Shown here: piece after piece, positions 22,652 to 27,546 of the stretch
Layout: each line of letters starts with the position of its first letter
Numbering within the stretch: the first letter of the stretch is position 1
Origin: DASYZQ01 sp035946175
GTDB lineage: Bacteria > Patescibacteriota > Saccharimonadia > Saccharimonadales > UBA4665
DNA length: 27,546 bases
Assembly: GCA_035946175.1 (NCBI GenBank)
Contig: DASYZQ010000038.1
Location: 1-27,546, forward strand
Direction: 5' to 3'
Made by a program: the position numbers and the translations under genes
Notes under the pieces: generated by a model
Databases searched by the model: none
The model's input: only the letters and a program-made list of their open reading frames with translations
Told to the model about the DNA's origin: nothing

Positions 22652-22851
22652 TATTTCGTCTCCTTCGTGAGTTGCTCACCTAGAACTGTGAGCATGCGTG
22701 CCAGATCCTTACGTTTCGTTCGCAGGATACGTACGTTTTGTACTTCACCGGTTGCGAATTGCTGTTTGAGCTGGGCAATTTCTTCCCTAAGCTTCGTGCT
22801 TTCGGTGGCAAGCTTCTCGGTGGGTAGTTTTCGTATTTCGATAATCTTCAT
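22651..22851 (-). CDS. rpmC: Ribosomal protein L29
   Basis: L29 is a small two-helix protein at the tunnel exit. The 66 residues are a helical hairpin (KLATESTKLREEIAQLKQQF; then the conserved VRILRTKRKDLARMLTVL). Position between rplP and rpsQ is standard. Confidence 0.95.
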   Translation of the reverse strand: MKIIEIRKLPTEKLATESTKLREEIAQLKQQFATGEVQNVRILRTKRKDLARMLTVLGEQLTKETK

Positions 22852-22856
22852 GAGTC

Positions 22857-23270
22857 TTACCCCTCCTCTTTCACGAGGAATCTCGCTTTCACCGGCAGTT
22901 TATGGGCTGCAAGTCGCATGGCTTCCCGGGCAATTGGCTCGGTAACACCTTGCATTTCAAAGAGAATGGTGCCGGGTTTTACTTTAGCAACGAAAAATTC
23001 CGGGCTGCCCTTACCACTACCCATCTTAACATCTTGCGGCTTACGGGTGACTGGTGTGTGCGGAAAGATACGTATCCAGATTTTGCCGCCGCGCTTGATG
23101 TAGCGAGTCATTGCTTGTCGAGCGGCTTCGATTTGACGTGAGGTAATCCGCTCGGACTCCAGTGACTGCAGGCCGAATTCGCCGAAGGCAATGTAGTCAC
23201 CACTAGTGGCCACGCCACGCACCCGGCCCTTGCGGACTTTTCTGAACTTGGTACGATTGGGGAGCAACAT
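22857..23270 (-). CDS. rplP: Ribosomal protein L16
   Basis: L16 lines the A-site tRNA cleft of the 50S. ATG 23270 gives 137 residues starting MLLPNRTKFRKVRKGRVRG, the normal family start, only 1 nt after the rpsC stop; the open frame extends 52 codons further into rpsC but this is not conserved. Motifs: ITSRQIEAARQAMTRYIKRG, KIWIRIFPHTPVTRKPQDVK and GSGKGSPEFFVAKVKPG. Confidence 0.97.
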   Translation of the reverse strand: MLLPNRTKFRKVRKGRVRGVATSGDYIAFGEFGLQSLESERITSRQIEAARQAMTRYIKRGGKIWIRIFPHTPVTRKPQDVKMGSGKGSPEFFVAKVKPGTILFEMQGVTEPIAREAMRLAAHKLPVKARFLVKEEG

Positions 23271-23271
23271 A

Positions 23272-23904
23272 TTAGTGCACCTCCCCCTTATAGACCCAGA
23301 CCTTAACTCCGATAATACCAGCACCTGGCATATGTGCATCAACCTGAGCGTAATCAACGTCAGCCCGTAATGTATGCAATGGCACTGAACCAGCGACCTC
23401 TTTCTCGCGGCGTGACATCTCTGCACCGTTCAGACGTCCAGCAACTTCTATGCGTACACCTTTGGCCCCCATCCGCATTGTTGCAGCGGAAGCAGATTTA
23501 ATAGCCCGCCGGAAGCTCATACGGCGCTCAATCTGGTAGGCGATATTCTCAGCGACCAGTTTTGCGTAGAGCTCAGGCTTCTTAAGCTCTTCTATATTCA
23601 GGCGAACCGGCACACCGTAGATGCGCTCGATGGCAGTCTTCAGCTCTTGAGCTCCAGAACCGCCTCGGCCGATCACAACACCAGCCTTGGCTGTAGAAAC
23701 AGTGACGGTCGCCAGGTTCGGCGAGCGCTCGATGTCCACCTTGTTAATCGCTGCACGCATGCCGAGCTTGGTCTGGATCAATCGCCGAACTGCCAGATCA
23801 TCAGTCAGATATTTGGCATACTCGCGTTTGCCAACGAACCACTTACTTCGCCAGTCCTTGTTAACCTGGAGTCGCATCGAAATTGGATTAACTTTTTGTC
23901 CCAT
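23272..23904 (-). CDS. rpsC: Ribosomal protein S3
   Basis: S3 forms part of the mRNA entry and helicase site of the 30S. The 210-residue product starts MGQKVNPISMRLQVNKDW, has the KH domain with VIGRGGSGAQELKTAIERI, and the C-terminal domain with GVRIEVAGRLNGAEMSRRE and VDAHMPGAGIIGVKVWVYKG. It overlaps rplV by one base. Confidence 0.97.
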   Translation of the reverse strand: MGQKVNPISMRLQVNKDWRSKWFVGKREYAKYLTDDLAVRRLIQTKLGMRAAINKVDIERSPNLATVTVSTAKAGVVIGRGGSGAQELKTAIERIYGVPVRLNIEELKKPELYAKLVAENIAYQIERRMSFRRAIKSASAATMRMGAKGVRIEVAGRLNGAEMSRREKEVAGSVPLHTLRADVDYAQVDAHMPGAGIIGVKVWVYKGEVH

Positions 23905-24287
23905 CAGTTTGTCTCCTGCTTCTTCTTGGTAACAGCCGGCTTTTTGATGGCTCTAGCCTCCCCGTCAACGGTCACGCAAATGTGTGAACTTCGATGTTGA
24001 TAGGGCAAGGCCCGGCCCATTGCAGCTGGGCGGAATCGTTTCAGGCGTGGCCCTGGAGTAACGGTAATCTCTACGATGCGCAGCGAATCTGGCTTAAGAT
24101 TATGATTTCGGTCGGCGTTAGCCCGGGCGCTCTGGATAGTTTTACGGACGGGAGTTGCGGCGGATCTCGGAGTGTGCCCCAGAATAATCAGGGCGTCAGC
24201 GACACTGCGACCGCGCACCAAACTGGCTACCACGCTGACCTTGCGTGGGCTGATGTGGACTCCTTTGGATAGTGCTCGTACTGCCAT
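23904..24287 (-). CDS. rplV: Ribosomal protein L22
   Basis: L22 reaches into the peptide exit tunnel with a long loop. The 127-residue product has GVHISPRKVSVVASLVRGRS, SARANADRNHNLKPDSLRI and the tunnel loop LKRFRPAAMGRALPYQHRSSH, followed by a short Lys-rich extension. The loop is of standard length, so no macrolide-type deletion is visible. Confidence 0.97.
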   Translation of the reverse strand: MAVRALSKGVHISPRKVSVVASLVRGRSVADALIILGHTPRSAATPVRKTIQSARANADRNHNLKPDSLRIVEITVTPGPRLKRFRPAAMGRALPYQHRSSHICVTVDGEARAIKKPAVTKKKQETN

Positions 24288-24297
24288 AATCTAAGTC

Positions 24298-24573
24298 CTA
24301 TTTCTTTGCCTTAGCCAACTTACCACCATGGCTGCGGAACTTACGAGTTGGCGAGAATTCACCCAATCGATGGCCAACCATATTTTCAGTAATAAAGACT
24401 GGCACGTGGACTTTACCGTTATGTACTGCGAAAGTGTGGCCAACGAATTCTGGCGCCACCGTGCTGGCTCGCGCCCAAGTCTTAATAATGGTGCGGTCGT
24501 CGGAGCTCAAAGCGCTGACCTTGCGGGCCAGTTTAAAATCTACGTAGGGTCCTTTTTTCAGTGAACGACTCAT
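24298..24573 (-). CDS. rpsS: Ribosomal protein S19
   Basis: S19 forms a complex with S13 in the 30S head. The 91-residue product is typical: MSRSLKKGPYVDFKLARKV, TIIKTWARASTVAPEFVGHT, and VPVFITENMVGHRLGEFSPT then FRSHGG. Five nt separate it from rplB. Confidence 0.98.
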   Translation of the reverse strand: MSRSLKKGPYVDFKLARKVSALSSDDRTIIKTWARASTVAPEFVGHTFAVHNGKVHVPVFITENMVGHRLGEFSPTRKFRSHGGKLAKAKK

Positions 24574-24578
24574 AGCGC

Positions 24579-25418
24579 CTATCTCCTCTTAGCCTCATGG
24601 CGGGTTTTTACAATATACTTGCTGCTGGTCTTGCGACGGTGCCGAGTCTTAAAGCCGAGGGTTTTCTGTCCCCATGGAGTACGCGGTGCTTTGGCAGTGC
24701 CGTGACGGCCACCGTCACCACCTCCGTGGGGATGGTCGGCTGCAGCCATAACAACACCACGGACTGTCGGCCGGATACCCATGCGGCGCTTGCGTCCGGC
24801 TGTGCCGAGCTTGATATTCTGATGCTGCTCGTTGCCGAGTACACCGATGCTGGCTCTGCAGTTCAGGCCGATAAGTCGGACTTCACCGCTCGGTAACCGT
24901 ATCTGAGCGTAGTCGCCTTCTTTGGCGGCTAGCTGTGCGCTGTTACCGGCAGCACGGACAAGCTGTGCGCCGTGACCCGCTTGCAACTCGATGGCATGGA
25001 TGGTACTACCAACAGGAATATCCTTGAGCGGCAGGCGGTTGCCAGCTTCGATCGGAGCCGATTCGCCGCTGGCTATGGTTTGTCCGACTTTCATGCCGGC
25101 GATAGCTAGAATATAGTGGTGCTGACCGGTACTGTCTTTAACCCGGGCAATATTGGCACTACGGTTTGGGTCGTATTCAATCTGCTCAACCGTGGCACTA
25201 ATGCCGTCGTCCAGACGGAAATTAACCAGCCGATAGGATCGGCGTGCACCACCACCGCGATGCCGGGTAGTGATTCGACCTTGATTGTTTCGCCCGTTGA
25301 TACGTCTTTTGGTAACAACCAGCGAGCGAAGTGGCTTCGTAACAGTAATGGCCGAATTGTCCTTGGTCGTCATACCACGTCGGCCTGGTGTGGTCGGTCG
25401 GTAGGCTGTTATTGCCAT
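24579..25418 (-). CDS. rplB: Ribosomal protein L2
   Basis: L2 is essential for subunit association and peptidyl-transferase-centre structure. The 279-residue product shows GRNNQGRITTRHRGGGARR, the middle SH3-like domain and the C-terminal KRRMGIRPTVRGVVM...DHPHGGGDG region with the catalytic-centre His retained. The usual MNPVDHPHGGGEG loop reads MAAADHPHGGGDG, so Asn-Pro-Val is replaced by three Ala. It overlaps rplW by one base. Confidence 0.98.
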   Translation of the reverse strand: MAITAYRPTTPGRRGMTTKDNSAITVTKPLRSLVVTKRRINGRNNQGRITTRHRGGGARRSYRLVNFRLDDGISATVEQIEYDPNRSANIARVKDSTGQHHYILAIAGMKVGQTIASGESAPIEAGNRLPLKDIPVGSTIHAIELQAGHGAQLVRAAGNSAQLAAKEGDYAQIRLPSGEVRLIGLNCRASIGVLGNEQHQNIKLGTAGRKRRMGIRPTVRGVVMAAADHPHGGGDGGRHGTAKAPRTPWGQKTLGFKTRHRRKTSSKYIVKTRHEAKRR

Positions 25419-25774
25419 TACTTCTTCTCCTTAGCAGCTTTTTTGGCGGCTTTTTGCTCATTCGCTTCAGCTTTTTCGAGTGTAGCATAGACAGGCAAGC
25501 TATCGCCCGAGGCAAGTGTTACATAAGCTTTCTTGATGGTACTTCGCTGCCCGGCGATTGCCCGACCGCCTTTGCGAACAGTTCGCTTACGCTTGCCCTG
25601 AATGGTCGCTATGCGTATATCGCTGACTGTCACACTGAATTGGGCAGTAATCGCCGCAGCGACGGTATGCTTGTTGGCATCACTCGGCACGCTGAAGGTG
25701 TAGGTTCGCAATTGCTTGCTCTGCCCATAGGTCTTTTCGCTAATTCGTGGTCGAAGGACTAAAGTCTTATTCAT
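25418..25774 (-). CDS. rplW: Ribosomal protein L23
   Basis: L23 is at the tunnel exit, a docking site for trigger factor and SRP. ATG 25774 (118 residues) overlaps the rplD stop by 4 nt (ATGA) and begins MNKTLVLRPRISEKTYG, the normal family start; an upstream start at 25795 would add seven residues inside rplD. The motif FSVPSDANKHTVAAAITAQF is followed by the loop RKGGRAIAGQRSTIKKAYVT. A Lys/Ala/Glu tail of ~20 residues ends the protein. Confidence 0.96.
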   Translation of the reverse strand: MNKTLVLRPRISEKTYGQSKQLRTYTFSVPSDANKHTVAAAITAQFSVTVSDIRIATIQGKRKRTVRKGGRAIAGQRSTIKKAYVTLASGDSLPVYATLEKAEANEQKAAKKAAKEKK

Positions 25775-26424
25775 GATGCTTTCTCCCCGAGCCAAACGCT
25801 TAGCTCCGCTAGCCCTGGCTTGGTTATGACGAGTGTGTCGGCATTCAGGCAGTCAAAAACGTTCAAGTAACGGGCAGATATCAGCTTAACACTCGGCAGA
25901 TTACGGATGGCACGCTGCAATAGCGGATCGATGTTGTCAACAACAATGACACAGGAACCACTATCTGCCTTGATTTTTCCGAGTAACTTCAAAGTAGCTT
26001 GGGTTTTCCCCTCGCTGCTTCCGAGTTGTTCGATAATCTTGATGCGACTGTCTTGGGCAGCAAGACTGAGGGATTGGCGGAGCGCAAGGCGCTTGGCCTG
26101 GCGAGGAAGCTTCTTGGTGTAGTTTTCCTCACCGGTCGGGCCAAAGATGACACCTCCACCGCGCCAAATAGGGCTGCGGATCGAACCAGCTCGAGCTCGT
26201 CCTGTCCCTTTCTGCTTGTGGGGTTTCCGGCCACCACCACGAACAAGGCCGCGAGTCTTCACTTTTGCAAGATTATCGCGGCCATTGCTGAGATATGTAC
26301 TATAGGCGAGCTTGAGGAGCTCGTGATTCTCGGTTTCGACTGCAAATACGTTCTTATCCAACTTGATAGCCGTAGTTGCGCTGCCGCCGCTTTTGGTATA
26401 TGGCGTAACACTTAGCGAACTCAT
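25771..26424 (-). CDS. rplD: Ribosomal protein L4
   Basis: L4 lines the exit tunnel and in many bacteria represses its own operon by binding the S10-operon leader. The 217-residue product has the tunnel loop TRGLVRGGGRKPHKQKGTGR and ARAGSIRSPIWRGGGVIFGP, followed by the Rossmann-like C-terminal half (CVIVVDNID; SARYLNVFDCLNADTLVIT). It overlaps rplC and rplW by 4 nt. Confidence 0.97.
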   Translation of the reverse strand: MSSLSVTPYTKSGGSATTAIKLDKNVFAVETENHELLKLAYSTYLSNGRDNLAKVKTRGLVRGGGRKPHKQKGTGRARAGSIRSPIWRGGGVIFGPTGEENYTKKLPRQAKRLALRQSLSLAAQDSRIKIIEQLGSSEGKTQATLKLLGKIKADSGSCVIVVDNIDPLLQRAIRNLPSVKLISARYLNVFDCLNADTLVITKPGLAELSVWLGEKAS

Positions 26425-27041
26425 GATACTGCTCCACGGACGATAATAATGCCTTTGCGCGGTCCGGGCACGGCACCACTCACGCCGATGATGCCTTTGT
26501 TGGTATCAATTAAGGCTATTTTTAGGCTTTTGACGGTTGTTTGCTCATTGCCCATTTGCCCGGCCATTCGTTTGCCCTTGAAGATTTTTTGCGGGTACAT
26601 AGAGCCGATCGAACCAGGCCGGCGATAGCTACGGCCACCGTGAGTTTTACGGCCCCGGTGAAAGTTGTGCCGCTTGATGGTGCCGGCCCAACCCTTACCT
26701 TTGCTGATGCCGGTCACGTCAACGGTATCGCCAACTGAAAAGACCTCGACGTTGATTTTTTCTCCAACCTTGAGGTCTTCAGTGATTTCAGAAACACGGA
26801 ACTCGCGTGCAATAACCGGCATAATGCCAGCGCGCTTAAAGTGCCCGGTCTGTGCCTTATGCACACGACTGGCCTTTTGGTTCTCAGTACCTATTTGCAC
26901 GGCCGTATAGCCGTCAGACTCATCTGTTTTAATCTGGGTAACTACGTTGGGCTGTGCGCTGAGCAAAGTAACAGCTTGCACCGTACCGTCTTCCGCGATG
27001 GTACTGGTCATGCCGACTTTTCGAGCAACTAAAGCTTTCAT
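26421..27041 (-). CDS. rplC: Ribosomal protein L3
   Basis: L3 initiates 50S assembly and reaches toward the peptidyl-transferase centre. ATG 27041 gives 206 residues starting MKALVARKVGMTSTI; GGGAG lies 5 nt upstream, so the GTG at 27053 is not the likely start. Motifs: DVTGISKGKGWAGTIKRHNF, THGGRSYRRPGSIGS, and KRMAGQMGNEQTTVKSL with the Gln that PrmB methylates in E. coli. The usual upstream partner rpsJ (S10) is not present in the next 500 nt, so rplC is the first gene of its unit. Confidence 0.97.
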   Translation of the reverse strand: MKALVARKVGMTSTIAEDGTVQAVTLLSAQPNVVTQIKTDESDGYTAVQIGTENQKASRVHKAQTGHFKRAGIMPVIAREFRVSEITEDLKVGEKINVEVFSVGDTVDVTGISKGKGWAGTIKRHNFHRGRKTHGGRSYRRPGSIGSMYPQKIFKGKRMAGQMGNEQTTVKSLKIALIDTNKGIIGVSGAVPGPRKGIIIVRGAVS

Positions 27042-27058
27042 AGCATCTCCCACGAGGT

Positions 27059-27071
27059 CATAGTGACTATG
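27059..27071. promoter_or_regulatory. Inverted repeat in the rplC leader
   Basis: CATAGT (27059-27064) and ACTATG (27066-27071) are perfect arms around a single G, 17 nt upstream of the rplC ATG. This could be a protein-binding site in the DNA; in RNA only a smaller hairpin with a wider loop would form. Confidence 0.35.
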
Positions 27072-27108
27072 GCCCTTGACGTACTGTTACCACTGACCTG
27101 AATGCTGA

Positions 27109-27125
27109 TATTACTAGTCGTAATA
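27109..27125. promoter_or_regulatory. Hairpin in the rplC leader
   Basis: TATTAC (27109-27114) and GTAATA (27120-27125) are perfect 6-bp arms with a 5-nt loop. They lie inside the ~165-nt leader predicted for the rplC-rplO transcript, where autoregulatory r-protein binding sites are often found. Function unproven. Confidence 0.35.
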
Positions 27126-27215
27126 CATTAAAACGCTTGGCTCCGGCTGGTTTCCTATCTGTTGCTGGTAAGACCTTGCCAAAAACCAAGTACAGGTTTC
27201 GTGCTATACTGTGAC

Positions 27216-27245
27216 AGTTTAACAGCAATAGACGACTTCTGTCAA
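27216..27245 (-). promoter_or_regulatory. rplC: Candidate promoter of the rplC-rplO unit
   Basis: On the minus strand a perfect -35 TTGACA (27245-27240), an 18-nt spacer and a -10 TAAACT (27221-27216; 4 of 6 consensus). Predicted start near 27208, giving a leader of roughly 165 nt before rplC, unlike the very short leaders of other units in this window. Confidence 0.55.
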
Positions 27246-27279
27246 TATGTTGCCTATTCTACTACGGGTTAGAATTATT

Positions 27280-27294
27280 CCCTCCCCCCCTCCC
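27280..27294 (-). other. G-quadruplex motif
   Basis: The minus strand reads GGGAGGGGGGGAGGG; the plus strand is CCC-T-CCCCCCC-T-CCC. Splitting the central seven Gs as GGG-G-GGG gives four G3 tracts with three 1-nt loops, the most stable kind of predicted intramolecular quadruplex. It lies about 35 nt upstream of the rplC -35 box, on the strand with the same sense as the rplC mRNA. Confidence 0.6.
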
Positions 27295-27332
27295 AATTCC
27301 ATGCTATCATATGACCTTTAGGACTTATCTAT

Positions 27333-27364
27333 GTTACGCAGTTACGCACTGTGTTACGACACTG
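27333..27364 (+). repeat. Three short direct repeats of GTTACG
   Basis: GTTACGCA (27333-27340), GTTACGCACTGT (27341-27352) and GTTACGACACTGT (27353-27364) lie head to tail, ~45 nt before the start of the rightward partial ORF. The two longer copies differ by one inserted A. Possible binding sites, or a small tandem duplication. Confidence 0.5.
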
Positions 27365-27407
27365 TATGAAACATTACCTTAATCTTAAGTAAAAAGATCC
27401 TCCCCCT

Positions 27408-27546
27408 ATGTTCTCCGATACTCCTCCATCCTATGACAATCCATCATATGGTGATACACCTGAAGACTTTGTGTATAACAATGAAGGTATACCTATTCCC
27501 CATAGCCCCCTCCCTACTGATGGCTATGACTATCCCTCAACAGGCC
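27408..27546 (+). CDS. Start of an unidentified Pro/Tyr/Asp-rich protein, cut by the window end
   Basis: From ATG 27408 the frame stays open for 46 codons to the window edge. The visible N-terminus (MFSDTPPSYDNPSYGDTPED, then a segment with IPIPHSPLPTDGYDY) is polar, rich in Pro, Tyr and Asp and probably disordered, with a repeated P-SY-D/G pattern. It has no signal peptide and no Shine-Dalgarno. I recognise no family. The partial length means it could still be chance. Confidence 0.4.
   Translation, partial: MFSDTPPSYDNPSYGDTPEDFVYNNEGIPIPHSPLPTDGYDYPSTG

Noticed and set aside
22857..23426. 189-residue form of L16
   Set aside because: The first 52 codons lie inside rpsC and do not resemble L16; ATG 23270 matches the family start.
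24597..25490. Long open frames antisense to rplB and rplW
   Set aside because: They are shadows of strongly conserved ribosomal genes with no independent start signals or motifs.
27333..27364. CRISPR array or iteron origin
   Set aside because: The units are only 6-13 nt, three copies without spacers; no cas gene, dnaA or DnaA boxes are nearby.
1..27546. UGA reassigned to glycine (as in Gracilibacteria/Absconditabacteria)
   Set aside because: Many genes end in UGA within ATGA overlaps (for example rplM, rplQ, rplD), and no conserved frame needs UGA read through.
27054..27546. rpsJ (S10) expected upstream of rplC
   Set aside because: No S10-like frame exists in either direction in the remaining ~490 nt.

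Overview
The window reads as a genome segment of a Patescibacteria/CPR bacterium, most likely a Saccharibacteria (TM7) relative. The evidence is one long ribosomal-protein locus with no rpmD (L30) between rpsE and rplO, compact genes with 1-8 nt spacings or ATGA overlaps, UGA used as an ordinary stop, and Cys-less (zinc-free) forms of S4, S14 and L36. The phylum call is inference; the CPR call is stronger.

Layout: (1) 22-2280: an HD-domain hydrolase (-), a gap with a strong hairpin and traces of a broken ORF, then alanine racemase (+). (2) 2282-2522: tRNA-Tyr and tRNA-Thr (-), both with encoded CCA, ending in a Rho-independent terminator. (3) 2605-6175: a TPR protein with its own promoter, then trpS-rluD-like-holB (-). 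(4) 6283-8320: a TrmB-type regulator (-) divergent from an unrecognised zinc-ribbon, BshC-like protein (+), with inverted repeats between them. (5) 8355-14062 (-): secY, infA, rpmJ, rpsM, rpsK, rpsD, rpoA, rplQ, rplM, rpsI. (6) 14229-18398: an inserted block of envelope-type genes (GT2 glycosyltransferase, GT-C-like membrane protein, YfbR-like HD nucleotidase, UPF0104 flippase-like protein) that splits the spc operon between rplO and secY. (7) 18395-27041 (-): rplC to rplO in the classical S10/spc order. (8) 27042-27546: the rplC leader and promoter, a G-quadruplex motif, short repeats, and the start of a rightward gene cut by the window edge.

How it works together: the ribosomal genes appear to be read as at least three leftward units: one from a promoter with a long leader upstream of rplC, one from upstream of secY, and one from a near-consensus promoter just upstream of infA. 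The inserted block could make and use a polyprenyl-linked sugar for surface glycosylation (inference).

The most interesting pattern is regulatory. Several genes that head transcription units have a -10 box only 6-15 nt before the start codon and no Shine-Dalgarno, which predicts leaderless or nearly leaderless mRNAs. Many genes inside operons have good Shine-Dalgarno sequences. The pattern also decides several start codons.
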